From Streptomyces finlayi (lineage in GTDB: Bacteria; Actinomycetota; Actinomycetes; Streptomycetales; Streptomycetaceae), in the NCBI RefSeq assembly GCF_014216315.1, contig NZ_CP045702.1:2976001-3040000 (forward strand): a DNA stretch of 64,000 nucleotides, in the 5' to 3' direction. Below are positions 17,093 through 25,660 of the stretch, piece after piece; position 1 is the stretch's first letter, and each line of letters opens with the position of its first letter. The notes below the pieces were generated by a model that worked only from the letters and a program-made list of their open reading frames with translations, did no database searches and was not told the origin of the DNA. The position numbers were made by a program, and so were the translations under genes.

Positions 17093-17716
17093 ATGAGCCA
17101 GCCCGTGCCGCCGAACCAGCCGCAGCAGCCCTACGGCGGCCAGCCGTCCGAGGGCAACCCGTACGCCGCCCAGCAGCCGGCCCCGTCCGCGCCGACCGGC
17201 AACCCGTACGGCGCGCAGCAGACTCCGCCCGGCGCGCCGACCGGCAACCCCTTCGCGGGCGAGCAGCAGCCCGGCCAGTTCGGCGGCGGCGCCCCGTTCG
17301 CCCCGGCTCCGCCGGCCCGGAACAACCTCGGCCTCGGCATCCTGACGGCGGTCGGCACCGCCATCGTCGCGGCCGTCCTGTACGGCGTCCTCGCCGGCTC
17401 CATCGAGCGCGAGGTCGGCTACGCGGCGGTCGGCGTCGGCTTCCTGATCGGCTTCGCGGCCGCCAAGGTCGGCGGCAGCAGCCCGGTCGTCATCGGCGCC
17501 AGCGCCGTCTTCGCCATCGGCGCCGTCTACCTCGGCCAGCTCGTCGGCATGTCGATGATCCTGTCCGACGCCTCCGGCCTGTCGTTCAGCGAGGTCTTCT
17601 TCGACCACTTCGGTGACGTGACCAAGATCTGGAAGGAAGAGGCCGACTTCATGACGTACCTCTTCCTCGCCCTCGGTCCGATCGCCGCGTTCGGTGGCGC
17701 CCGCAAGGCCGACTAG
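17093..17716 (+). CDS. Membrane protein of unknown function with Pro/Gln-rich N-terminus
   Basis: The 207 residues fall into two parts. Residues 1-75 are a low-complexity cytoplasmic segment rich in Pro, Gln, Gly and Ala, with repeated NPYGAQQ/NPFAGEQ-like units. The remainder has four hydrophobic segments (near 80-100, 107-125, 130-155 and 185-200). Such N-terminal tails are common on Streptomyces membrane proteins and often mediate protein contacts. The ATG follows AGGGGGA. A strong bidirectional terminator separates it from guaB3. I do not recognise a specific function. Confidence 0.8.
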   Translation: MSQPVPPNQPQQPYGGQPSEGNPYAAQQPAPSAPTGNPYGAQQTPPGAPTGNPFAGEQQPGQFGGGAPFAPAPPARNNLGLGILTAVGTAIVAAVLYGVLAGSIEREVGYAAVGVGFLIGFAAAKVGGSSPVVIGASAVFAIGAVYLGQLVGMSMILSDASGLSFSEVFFDHFGDVTKIWKEEADFMTYLFLALGPIAAFGGARKAD

Positions 17717-17731
17717 TCGCCGCGCGGAACG

Positions 17732-17789
17732 CAGGACGGGAGGGCCCGGACCACGGCTGTACAGCTGTGGTCCGGGCCCTCCCGTCCTG
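17732..17789. terminator. Bidirectional terminator between convergent genes
   Basis: A 23-bp perfect inverted repeat (17732-17754 with 17767-17789) and a 12-nt loop lie between the convergent membrane-protein gene and guaB3, 16 and 21 bp from their stops. Confidence 0.9.
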
Positions 17790-17809
17790 TCCGGATGTCC
17801 GGAGCGGGA

Positions 17810-18934
17810 TCAGCGGCGGTGCTGCGAGTCCGCCACCGTCACCTCGACGCGCTGGAACTCCTTGAGGTCGCTGTAGCCCGTGGTGGCCATCGCGCGGCGC
17901 AGGGCGCCGAAGATGTTCATCGAGCCGTCAGGGGTGTGCGAGGGGCCCATGAGGACCTCCTCCGTCGTCCCGACGGAGCCCAGGTCCACCAGCTTGCCGC
18001 GCGGCACGTCCTCGTGGACGGCCTCCATGCCCCAGTGGCGGCCACGGCCGGGCGCGTCCGTCGCACGGGCCAGCGGGGAGCCCATCATCACGGCGTCCGC
18101 GCCGCAGGCGACGGCCTTCGGGATGTCGCCGGACCAGCCGACGCCACCGTCAGCGATCACGTGCACGTACCGGCCGCCCGACTCGTCCATGTAGTCGCGA
18201 CGGGCCCCGGCCACATCGGCGACCGCGGTCGCCATCGGGACCTGGATGCCGAAGACGTTGCGCGTGGTGTGCGCCGCGCCGCCGCCGAAGCCGACGAGGA
18301 CACCGGCCGCGCCGGTGCGCATCAGGTGGAGCGCAGCGGTGTACGTGGCGCAGCCGCCGACGATCACCGGGACGTCCAGCTCGTAGATGAACTGCTTCAG
18401 GTTCAGCGGTTCGGCCGCGCCCGAGACGTGCTCGGCGGAGACCGTCGTACCGCGGATGACGAAGATGTCGACACCCGCGTCGACGACCGCCTTGGAGAAC
18501 TGGGCGGTGCGCTGCGGGGAGAGCGCGGCGGCGGTGACGACACCGGAGTCTCGCACCTCCTTGAGGCGCTGCCCGATCAGCTCCTCCTGGATGGGAGCGG
18601 AGTAGATCTCCTGGAGCCGGCGGGTCGCCGACTCGACGGGCATCTCCGCGATCTCGTCGAGGAGCGGCTGCGGGTCGGCGTGCCGGGTCCACAGCCCTTC
18701 CAGGTTGAGGACGCCCAGGCCGCCGAGCTCGCCGATCCTGATGGCGTGCTGCGGGGACACCACGGAGTCCATGGGGGCGGCCAGGAACGGCAGCTCGAAC
18801 CGGTAGGCATCGATCTGCCAGGCGATCGAGACCTCCTTCGGGTCCCGCGTACGACGGCTCGGTACGACGGCGATGTCGTCGAATGCGTACGCCCGGCGGC
18901 CGCGCTTGCCGCGCCCGATCTCGATCTCAGTCAC
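17810..18934 (-). CDS. guaB3: GuaB3 family IMP dehydrogenase-related protein
   Basis: This 374-residue TIM-barrel protein belongs to the IMPDH/GMP reductase superfamily but lacks the CBS pair present in guaB. It has LAAPMDSVVSP near the N-terminus and a nucleotide/phosphate-binding segment IADGGVGWSGDIPKAVACGADAVMMG toward the end. The loop Cys is in IVGGCATY. Proteins of this actinobacterial/cyanobacterial clade have been reported to act as GMP reductases, so IMP/GMP interconversion is likely. I take the GTG at 18934 (before TEIEIGRGKRGRRA), preceded by GAAAGG, rather than an upstream frame extension to 18985. guaB lies immediately upstream behind a terminator. Confidence 0.88.
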   Translation of the reverse strand: MTEIEIGRGKRGRRAYAFDDIAVVPSRRTRDPKEVSIAWQIDAYRFELPFLAAPMDSVVSPQHAIRIGELGGLGVLNLEGLWTRHADPQPLLDEIAEMPVESATRRLQEIYSAPIQEELIGQRLKEVRDSGVVTAAALSPQRTAQFSKAVVDAGVDIFVIRGTTVSAEHVSGAAEPLNLKQFIYELDVPVIVGGCATYTAALHLMRTGAAGVLVGFGGGAAHTTRNVFGIQVPMATAVADVAGARRDYMDESGGRYVHVIADGGVGWSGDIPKAVACGADAVMMGSPLARATDAPGRGRHWGMEAVHEDVPRGKLVDLGSVGTTEEVLMGPSHTPDGSMNIFGALRRAMATTGYSDLKEFQRVEVTVADSQHRR

Positions 18935-18991
18935 GATGGTGTGGCCTTTCCCTCTACGTCTGCCATGCCAGTATCCCCGACACACGTCGGA

Positions 18992-19024
18992 GGGGCGGCC
19001 CCGGGAACCTCCCGGGGCCGCCCC
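18992..19024. terminator. Terminator between guaB and guaB3
   Basis: A perfect 14-bp inverted repeat (18992-19005 with 19011-19024) and a 5-nt loop lie 17 bp beyond the guaB stop on the minus strand. guaB3 is therefore probably expressed from its own promoter or by read-through. Confidence 0.85.
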
Positions 19025-19040
19025 TCGGGCGACGGTGCGG

Positions 19041-20543
19041 CTACTTCCTGCTGTAGTTCGGCGCCTCGACGGTCATCTGGATGTCGTGCGGATGGCTCTC
19101 CTTGAGGCCCGCCGACGTGATCCGTACGAAACGGCCGTTGTTCTGGAGCTCCGGCACCGTCCGGCCGCCGACGTAGAACATCGACTGGCGCAGACCGCCG
19201 GTGAGCTGGTGGACGACCGCCGAGAGCGGACCCCGGTACGGCACCTGACCCTCGATGCCCTCGGGGACCAGCTTCTCGTCGGAGGCGACGCCCTCCTGGA
19301 AGTAACGGTCCTTCGAGAACGACTTGCGCTCGCCCCGGGTCTGCATCGCGGCGAGCGAACCCATGCCGCGGTACGACTTGAACTGCTTGCCGTTGATGAA
19401 GAGCAGCTCCCCCGGCGACTCCTCGCAGCCCGCGAGCAGCGAACCGAGCATCACGGTGTCGGCGCCGGCGACGAGTGCCTTGGCGATGTCGCCGGAGTAC
19501 TGGAGACCGCCGTCACCGATCACCGGGACACCGGCCGCCTTGGCGGCGAGGGACGCCTCGTAGATCGCGGTGACCTGCGGGACGCCGATGCCCGCGACCA
19601 CCCGGGTGGTGCAGATGGAACCGGGGCCGACACCGACCTTGATGCCGTCGACGCCCGCGTCGATCAGGGCCTGGGCGCCGTCACGGGTGGCGATGTTGCC
19701 GCCGATGACGTCGACCGAGGCGTTCGACTTGATCTTGGCGACCATGTCGCCGACGAGCCGGGAGTGGCCGTGGGCGGTGTCGACGACGATGAAGTCGACG
19801 CCGGCCTCGACGAGTGCCTGGGCCCGCTCGTAGGCGTCGCCCGCGACACCGACGGCGGCGCCGACCAGCAGCCGGCCTTCCTTGTCCTTGGCGGCGTTCG
19901 GGTACTTCTCGGCCTTGACGAAGTCCTTGACCGTGATGAGGCCCTTGAGGAGCCCGCGGTCGTCGACCAGCGGAAGCTTCTCGATCTTGTGGCGGCGCAG
20001 CAGCTCCATGGCGTCCACGCCGGAGATCCCGACCTTGCCCGTGACCAGCGGCATGGGCGTCATGACCTCGCGCACCTGCCGCGTGCGGTCCGGCTCGAAG
20101 GCCATGTCACGGTTGGTGACGATGCCGAGGAGCTTGCCCGCCGCGTCGGTGACCGGGACACCGCTGATGCGGAACTTGCCGCAGAGGTCGTTGGCCTCCT
20201 GCAGCGTCGCGTCCGGGTGCACCGTGATGGGGTCGGTGACCATGCCGGACTCGGAGCGCTTCACCAGGTCGACCTGGTTGGCCTGGTCGGCGATGGAGAG
20301 ATTGCGGTGCAGCACGCCCGCGCCGCCCTGACGCGCCATGGCGATGGCCATGCGCGCCTCGGTGACCTTGTCCATCGCCGCGGAGAGCAGCGGGATGTTC
20401 ACGCGGACGTTCTTCGAGATGTACGAGGAAGTGTCGATCTGATCGGGCGCCATGTCGGACGCGCCCGGCAGCAGCAGCACGTCGTCGTATGTCAGCCCGA
20501 GCGTCGCGAACTTCTCGGGCACTCCGTCGACGTTTGCAGTCAT
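19041..20543 (-). CDS. guaB: Inosine-5'-monophosphate dehydrogenase
   Basis: This enzyme oxidises IMP to XMP with NAD+, the committed step to GMP. It is 500 residues long, full length for the family. The TIM barrel is interrupted near residues 95-215 by two CBS domains that usually bind adenine or guanine nucleotides. The catalytic Cys lies in GPGSICTTR near residue 305, and the mobile flap region contains GIEGQVPYRGP. A possible -10 TAGCAT (complement of 20583-20588) lies about 40 bp before the ATG. Together with guaB3 and guaA this strand carries the guanine nucleotide branch. Confidence 0.97.
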   Translation of the reverse strand: MTANVDGVPEKFATLGLTYDDVLLLPGASDMAPDQIDTSSYISKNVRVNIPLLSAAMDKVTEARMAIAMARQGGAGVLHRNLSIADQANQVDLVKRSESGMVTDPITVHPDATLQEANDLCGKFRISGVPVTDAAGKLLGIVTNRDMAFEPDRTRQVREVMTPMPLVTGKVGISGVDAMELLRRHKIEKLPLVDDRGLLKGLITVKDFVKAEKYPNAAKDKEGRLLVGAAVGVAGDAYERAQALVEAGVDFIVVDTAHGHSRLVGDMVAKIKSNASVDVIGGNIATRDGAQALIDAGVDGIKVGVGPGSICTTRVVAGIGVPQVTAIYEASLAAKAAGVPVIGDGGLQYSGDIAKALVAGADTVMLGSLLAGCEESPGELLFINGKQFKSYRGMGSLAAMQTRGERKSFSKDRYFQEGVASDEKLVPEGIEGQVPYRGPLSAVVHQLTGGLRQSMFYVGGRTVPELQNNGRFVRITSAGLKESHPHDIQMTVEAPNYSRK

Positions 20544-20671
20544 GACACCTTCCCCAAATGGCCTTGATCGGTGCGGATGTCCATGCTAACGGGCTTCCGG
20601 GGCGTCTCATCCCACGATCAAGATCGGTAAGCGGTTCTGTGCGTTCCTACGTGACCGCGAGCGGGACGCGT

Positions 20672-21337
20672 CTACTGTCCGGCGAGTGCGCGCAGCCTGC
20701 TCAGCGCCCGGTGCTGGGCGACACGGACAGCACCCGGGGACATCCCCAGCATCTGCCCGGTCTCCTCGGCCGTCAGCCCGACGGCGACCCGCAGGACCAG
20801 CAGCTCGCGCTGGTTCTCCGGCAGATTGGCCAGGAGCTTCTTGGCCCAGGCGGCGTCGCTGCTGAGCAGGGCCCGTTCTTCCGGGCCGAGTGAGTCGTCG
20901 GGCCGCTCCGGCATCTCGTCGGAGGGCACGGCCGTCGATCCGGGGTGCCGCATCGCGGCACGCTGGAGGTCGGCGACCTTGTGGCCCGCGATGGCGAAGA
21001 CGAAGGCTTCGAAGGGCCTGCCGGTGTCCTTGTACCGCGGCAGCGCCATCAGCACCGCGACACAGACCTCCTGCGCCAGGTCCTCCACGAAGTGACGGGC
21101 ATCACCGGGCAGCCGGTTCAGCCGGGACCTGCAGTAGCGCAGCGCGAGGGGATGGACATGGGCCAGCAGATCGTGGGTGGCCTGCGCGTCGCCGTCGACG
21201 GCACGGTGCACCAGAGCACCGATCACCGTTGTCTCGTCGTCGCGCATCGAACCATGGTGCCTTGACGCTGCCGGATCCGCGGCACCGCGTCCTGAGTTGT
21301 GCACCGAAGCGTTATGAGCGGGTGCGCCGGGTGTCAT
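20672..21337 (-). CDS. shbA: Group 4-like sigma factor, ShbA family
   Basis: This sigma-70 family protein has region 2 (DLAQEVCVAVLMALPRY, FEAFVFAIAGHKVADLQRA) and region 4 (LPENQRELLVLRVAVGLTAEETGQMLGMSPGAVRVAQHRALSRLR). Its sequence and its place next to bldM match ShbA, which transcribes the principal sigma gene hrdB in Streptomyces. The start is uncertain. I chose the ATG at 21337, preceded by AAGGGGAGG; a GTG at 21388 and an ATG at 21247 (MRDDETTV) are in the same frame, and the conserved domain begins only after the latter. It is followed by guaB on the same strand. Confidence 0.85.
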   Translation of the reverse strand: MTPGAPAHNASVHNSGRGAADPAASRHHGSMRDDETTVIGALVHRAVDGDAQATHDLLAHVHPLALRYCRSRLNRLPGDARHFVEDLAQEVCVAVLMALPRYKDTGRPFEAFVFAIAGHKVADLQRAAMRHPGSTAVPSDEMPERPDDSLGPEERALLSSDAAWAKKLLANLPENQRELLVLRVAVGLTAEETGQMLGMSPGAVRVAQHRALSRLRALAGQ

Positions 21338-21533
21338 GTCCTGCGCCCTCCCCTTCCGCTCGACCGAATCGTTCCCGAGGAACTCCACGTCTCAAGGATG
21401 CGGCATCGGCCGGGAAGCGTCACACAGCGCTGGTCGGAGGGGCCTGACACCGGCCTCGCCGCCGACCGTCCCCGTCACCCCGCCCGCGGTGGCGCGGACG
21501 GGGGCGGCTTCGACCACCGGCCGTGGCCCGGCG

Positions 21534-22145
21534 TCAGCGGACCAGGCCCCACCGGAAGCCGAGCGCCACGGCGTGTGCGCGGTCCGAGGCACCGAGCTTC
21601 TTGAAGAGGCGCCTCGCGTGCGTCTTCACGGTGTCCTCCGAGAGGAAGAGCTCGCGCCCGATCTCCGCGTTGGAGCGGCCGTGGCTCATGCCTTCGAGCA
21701 CCTGGATCTCACGCGCGGTGAGCGTCGGCGCGGCGCCCATCTCGGCGGACCGGAGCCGGCGCGGGGCGAGCCGCCAGGTCGGATCGGCCAGGGCCTGCGT
21801 CACCGTGGCCCGCAGTTCGGCGCGCGAGGCGTCCTTGTGCAGATAGCCGCGGGCACCGGCGGCGACCGCGAGCGCGACACCGTCCAGGTCCTCGGCGACG
21901 GTCAGCATGATGATCCGGGCACCCGGGTCGGCGGAGAGCAGCCGCCGGACCGTCTCCACACCCCCCAGACCGGGCATGCGTACGTCCATCAGAATCAGAT
22001 CCGAACGATCGGCCCCCCACCGGCGGAGAACTTCCTCGCCGTTGGCCGCCGTTGTCACACGCTCGACGCCGGGCACGGTGGCAACCGCGCGGCGGAGCGC
22101 TTCTCGGGCAAGTGGGGAGTCGTCGCAGACGAGGACGGATGTCAT
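21534..22145 (-). CDS. bldM: BldM, atypical NarL/FixJ-type response regulator for sporulation
   Basis: BldM controls aerial mycelium and sporulation genes, as a homodimer on one gene set and as a heterodimer with WhiI on another (known from S. venezuelae and S. coelicolor). The 203 residues comprise a receiver domain with DD at 8-9 and Asp54 in LMDVRMPG, and a LuxR-type helix-turn-helix (LTAREIQVLEGMSHGRSNAEIGRELFLSEDTVKTHARRL). No partner histidine kinase is adjacent, as expected. I place the start at the ATG at 22145 (MTSVLVCDD), not the upstream extension to 22205. A sigma-BldN promoter lies about 120 bp upstream. Confidence 0.96.
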   Translation of the reverse strand: MTSVLVCDDSPLAREALRRAVATVPGVERVTTAANGEEVLRRWGADRSDLILMDVRMPGLGGVETVRRLLSADPGARIIMLTVAEDLDGVALAVAAGARGYLHKDASRAELRATVTQALADPTWRLAPRRLRSAEMGAAPTLTAREIQVLEGMSHGRSNAEIGRELFLSEDTVKTHARRLFKKLGASDRAHAVALGFRWGLVR

Positions 22146-22268
22146 GACCGTCCTCCGCAGCTGATGCGCGTCACCTTGAGCCTCCAGGCTGATACAAGTC
22201 GTCACCTGTGCGGTTGACCCCCTCGGACATCTGCCCGAGCTCGTTCTTCGTCAACCGCCTCCGCACTC

Positions 22269-22296
22269 TCAACGATGGTCACTCGAAAGAGTTACG
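22269..22296 (-). promoter_or_regulatory. Sigma-BldN-type promoter of bldM
   Basis: Reading the minus strand, CGTAAC (complement of 22291-22296) and CGTTGA (complement of 22269-22274) are separated by 16 bp, matching the known sigma-BldN consensus. bldM is an established direct target of sigma-BldN. Transcription would start near 22262, leaving a leader of about 115 nt. Confidence 0.85.
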
Positions 22297-22461
22297 GGTC
22301 GGAACGTCGAGTTCGGCACTCTACGTGAGGGGTCGCATACGGAGGAGAGCGGCGCAGATCATCCAGGCGTCAACCGAAACTTCACCCGAAGGCATGCACC
22401 ATTTAGCCGATTTTCTTCCCTTTTGCTGGTGTCTGTGGCTAGATTCGCAATCAGTCATATT

Positions 22462-22486
22462 TACATCTACTAACACCGTAGATGTA
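22462..22486. promoter_or_regulatory. 25-bp palindrome upstream of whiD
   Basis: TACATCTAC and GTAGATGTA form a perfect 9-bp inverted repeat around TAACACC, about 80 bp before the whiD start. It lies just downstream of a possible -10 (TAGATT, 22440-22445), a good position for a repressor site. The binding protein is unknown. The surrounding 420-bp bldM-whiD gap is otherwise promoter DNA. Confidence 0.55.
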
Positions 22487-22565
22487 CGGTCGGGACTGCG
22501 GTCACCGACGATCCACAACGGTCGAATGCCGTTTCCGACTCAGCACGGTTTCGAGGGGACAAGCA

Positions 22566-22895
22566 ATGGCAGATTTCTCCCGCCTTCCCGGACCCAATGC
22601 CGATCTGTGGGACTGGCAGCTGCTGGCCGCCTGCCGAGGGGTCGACAGTTCACTCTTCTTCCACCCGGAGGGTGAGCGCGGGGCGGCTCGGAGCGCCCGC
22701 GAGGCCTCGGCGAAAGAGGTGTGCATGCGCTGCCCGGTACGGGCCGAGTGCGCGGCACACGCACTGGCGGTACGCGAGCCCTACGGAGTGTGGGGCGGCC
22801 TGACCGAGGACGAGCGCGAAGAGCTCATGGGCCGGGCACGCAACCGGCTGATCACGGCGGCCCACTCGGACGGAGCCGGCCCGGGACGCGCCTGA
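22566..22895 (+). CDS. whiD: WhiD, WhiB-family iron-sulfur regulator of sporulation
   Basis: WhiD is a Wbl protein needed for late sporulation septation and spore maturation. The 109 residues carry the four cluster ligands Cys23, Cys53, Cys56 and Cys62 (AACRG, then VCMRCPVRAEC) that hold an oxygen/NO-sensitive [4Fe-4S] cluster. The GVWGG turn at 74-78 and a basic tail complete the family pattern. Wbl proteins bind region 4 of the principal sigma factor. The start is fixed by GAGGGGA before the ATG. It is divergent from bldM, an arrangement conserved across Streptomyces. Confidence 0.96.
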   Translation: MADFSRLPGPNADLWDWQLLAACRGVDSSLFFHPEGERGAARSAREASAKEVCMRCPVRAECAAHALAVREPYGVWGGLTEDEREELMGRARNRLITAAHSDGAGPGRA

Positions 22896-22990
22896 CACCG
22901 ACACCCTCCACCCAGGCAGAGAAACGTTTCTTCATCGCTTCCCCCATGCACCCGCCGAGGCGGGCAGCCCCGGCGGACCCGGAGCCCGCC

Positions 22991-23881
22991 TCAGCGCTCG
23001 GCGGCCCGGGACAGCTCGTCCAGGGTGGCCGCCACCGCGGGAACCTGGGCCAGGTCCGGAAGGGTCAGCGCGACGATCTCGCGTTCGATGGCCGGTTCGA
23101 CCGTGACGGTACGGGCGCCCTTCGGGCGTACGGACTCGATGGCCAGCTCCGGCAGGACGGCCACCCCGAGGCCGGCCCCCACCAGTCCGATCACCGCCGG
23201 GTAGTCGTCGGTGGCGAAATCGATCCGGGGAGTGAAGCCGGACGCCTCGCAGACCTCCACGAGCTGGCGGCGGCAGCGCGGGCAGCCCGCGATCCACGGC
23301 TCGTCGGCGAGTTCCTCGATGCCCACCGCCTCCGCGTCCGCCAGCCGGTGCCCCTCGGGGACCAGCCCGATCAGCCGGTCGGTCAGCAGGGGGCGTACGA
23401 CCAGGTCGTCCCACTCGCCGCCGGACGCCCCGTAACGGAACGCCAGCGCGATGTCGCAGTCGCCGTCCCGGAGCATGTCGACCGAGCGGGGCGGCTCCGC
23501 CTCGACGAGCGAGACCCGGGTGCCCGGATGGGCGGCACGCAGGGCCGCGAGTGCGCCCGGGACGAGGGTGGAACTGCCGCTGGGGAACGAGACGAGCCGG
23601 ACCCGGCCCGCACGCAGTCCGGCGATCGCGGCGACCTCCTCCTCGGCTGCGGTCAGGCCGGCGAGGATGCCGGACGCATGGCGCACGAGGGCCTCGCCCG
23701 CCTGGGTCAGTCTCATCTCACGGCCCGTACGGATGAGCAGCGTGGTGCCCGCCGATGCCTCCAGTGCCTTCATCTGCTGGCTGACCGCGGGCTGGGTGCA
23801 GCCCAGTTCGCGCGCGGCTGCGGAGAACGATCCGGTTGTCGACACGGCGCGCAGGACTCGGAGATGGCGGGCTTCGATCAC
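22991..23881 (-). CDS. LysR-family transcriptional regulator
   Basis: The 296 residues show the N-terminal winged helix-turn-helix (FSAAARELGCTQPAVSQQMKALE) and a two-lobed effector domain. The ligand is unknown. The region FATDDYPAVIGLVGAGLGVAVLPELA is typical of the second lobe. It is divergent from the MOSC protein gene, with about 80 bp between starts. TTCT-TGG-AGAA in that gap could be part of its binding site, so it likely controls its neighbour and itself. Start is GTG at 23881. Confidence 0.92.
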   Translation of the reverse strand: MIEARHLRVLRAVSTTGSFSAAARELGCTQPAVSQQMKALEASAGTTLLIRTGREMRLTQAGEALVRHASGILAGLTAAEEEVAAIAGLRAGRVRLVSFPSGSSTLVPGALAALRAAHPGTRVSLVEAEPPRSVDMLRDGDCDIALAFRYGASGGEWDDLVVRPLLTDRLIGLVPEGHRLADAEAVGIEELADEPWIAGCPRCRRQLVEVCEASGFTPRIDFATDDYPAVIGLVGAGLGVAVLPELAIESVRPKGARTVTVEPAIEREIVALTLPDLAQVPAVAATLDELSRAAER

Positions 23882-23962
23882 CCCTCCACCATAAGCGATT
23901 CTTGGAGAAGTTGCGGATAATCGACCTGCGACTTTGGGTGACGACTCGCTAGCGTGTACGCC

Positions 23963-24631
23963 ATGAAGCTACTGACCGTGAATGTGGGCCGCCCCAGGGC
24001 GTCCGAGCACACCAATGGCCCCGGGGGCGTCACCGGGATCGGCAAGCACCCGGCAGACGGCCCCGTGCACGTCTCGGATCCGGGTCCCAAGGGAACCGGC
24101 GGCAGCGGTCTGGCGGGGGACGTGGTGTGCGATCTGCGACATCACGGGGGCACGGACCAGGCGGTGTACGCCTTCGCGCGCGAGGAACTCGACGCCTGGG
24201 AGACGGTGCTGGACCGGGACGTGGCCAACGGCGCGTTCGGCGAGAACCTCACGACCCGGGGCATCGAGGTGAGCGGGGCCAGGATCGGGGAACGCTGGCG
24301 GATCGGCTCGGATCTCGTCCTGGAGGTCACCACGGGCCGCATTCCCTGCCGTACGTTCGCGGGCCATCTCGGCGAGAAGGGCTGGGTCAGGCGGTTCACC
24401 GAGGCGGCCGCACCCGGAGCGTATCTGCGGGTCGTCGAGCCGGGGGCGATACGCGCCGGGGACCCGGTCGAGATCGTGCACCGGCCGGACCACGACGTCA
24501 CCGTGTCCCTGGTGTTCCGGGCCCTCACGACCGAGCGGACCCTGCTGTCCCAGCTGCTCGCCGCGGGGGACGCGCTGCACCCGGAAGCCCTGCGCGACGC
24601 ACGGGCGTACATGGAGAAGCACGGGGTCTGA
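23963..24631 (+). CDS. MOSC domain protein (YiiM-like)
   Basis: This 222-residue MOSC protein has the characteristic HHGGTDQAVYAF, FGENLTT and RIPCRTF segments; the Cys of the last is proposed to carry or accept sulfur in family members. A C-terminal 3-alpha domain follows. YiiM-like proteins are linked to molybdenum cofactor chemistry or N-hydroxylated base reduction. I chose the ATG at 23963. TAGCGT at 23950-23955 ends 7 nt before it, which would make this a leaderless transcript. A GTG at 23954 is in the same frame. Divergent LysR gene upstream. Confidence 0.88.
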   Translation: MKLLTVNVGRPRASEHTNGPGGVTGIGKHPADGPVHVSDPGPKGTGGSGLAGDVVCDLRHHGGTDQAVYAFAREELDAWETVLDRDVANGAFGENLTTRGIEVSGARIGERWRIGSDLVLEVTTGRIPCRTFAGHLGEKGWVRRFTEAAAPGAYLRVVEPGAIRAGDPVEIVHRPDHDVTVSLVFRALTTERTLLSQLLAAGDALHPEALRDARAYMEKHGV

Positions 24632-24782
24632 CGGCCGTCGGCCCGTCGGGGGCGGCTCAGGGGGCGGTCGGGGGTCAGCCCCATGCCCTGACGGCCCCCC
24701 GGAACGGGCCGGTCCGTGGTGGCCGACAAGGGACAGCGGGCGGGTCGTCCGCCCTCGCACGCCGGGCACTAACGTGCCGCCT

Positions 24783-25556
24783 ATGACGACAGCACTGATT
24801 ACGGGCGCGACGGCGGGAATCGGGGCCGCTTTCGCGCGGCGGCTCGCGGGCGAGGGACACAACCTGGTCCTGGTGGCACGTGACACCGAGCGGCTGCGGG
24901 TCCAGGCCACCGAACTGCACGACCGGCACGGCATCGAGGCCGAGGTCCTGACCGCGGACCTCTCCGAGGACAAGGGGATCGCGGCGGTCGAGGCCCGGCT
25001 CGGGGACCGCCACCAGTCGGTCGACCTCCTGGTCAACAACGCCGGATTCGGCAACAAGGGGCGCTATCTGGAGGTCTCCATGGCGGATGAGCTGACGATG
25101 CTCAAGGTGCACTGCGAGGCGGTGCTGCGGCTGACGTCCGCCGCCGCGGCCGGGATGAAGGAGCGGGGGCGCGGCGGAGTGATCAACGTGGCGTCCGTGG
25201 CGGCGTTCGTGCCGCGCGGGACGTACGGGGCCTCCAAGGCGTGGGTCGTGCAGTTCACCCAGGGAGCGGCCAAGGACCTGTCCGGTTCGGGCGTACGGCT
25301 GATGGCGCTGTGCCCCGGGTTCGTGCGGACGGAGTTCCACAAGCGGGCCGGGATGGGCACGGACAGCATCCCGGGCTGGATGTGGCTCGACGCGGACAAG
25401 CTGGTGACGAGCGCGCTCGCCGACCTGGCGCGCGGCCGGACGGTGTCGGTTCCGGACGCCCGGTACAAGGCGCTGATGGGCCTGGTGAAGGTGGCGCCTC
25501 GCGGACTGCTCGGAGGGGTCACCTCCAGGACGGGTCGCAAGTACGGCCCTCAGTAG
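24783..25556 (+). CDS. Short-chain dehydrogenase/reductase
   Basis: This is a classical SDR of 257 residues. The cofactor motif is TGATAGIG near the N-terminus, NNAG follows in the middle, and the catalytic Ser and YxxxK occur as SVAAF and YGASK. It likely reduces a ketone or oxidises an alcohol with NADP(H); the Arg residues after the first strand (LVARD) favour NADP. The substrate is unknown. The ATG at 24783 is 7 nt after TAACGT (24770-24775), pointing to a leaderless mRNA; a GTG at 24774 is the alternative. A truncated dehydrogenase follows. Confidence 0.88.
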   Translation: MTTALITGATAGIGAAFARRLAGEGHNLVLVARDTERLRVQATELHDRHGIEAEVLTADLSEDKGIAAVEARLGDRHQSVDLLVNNAGFGNKGRYLEVSMADELTMLKVHCEAVLRLTSAAAAGMKERGRGGVINVASVAAFVPRGTYGASKAWVVQFTQGAAKDLSGSGVRLMALCPGFVRTEFHKRAGMGTDSIPGWMWLDADKLVTSALADLARGRTVSVPDARYKALMGLVKVAPRGLLGGVTSRTGRKYGPQ

Positions 25557-25660
25557 CCCGGTCGAGCCCGGCCCCCGCGGGCCGGACCTTCACGGGCGCC
25601 CAGTTCGGGGCGGTGGCGGGCGGCGGTCGCTTGCCGGAGCAGTCCCTGCCGCCACCGCCC

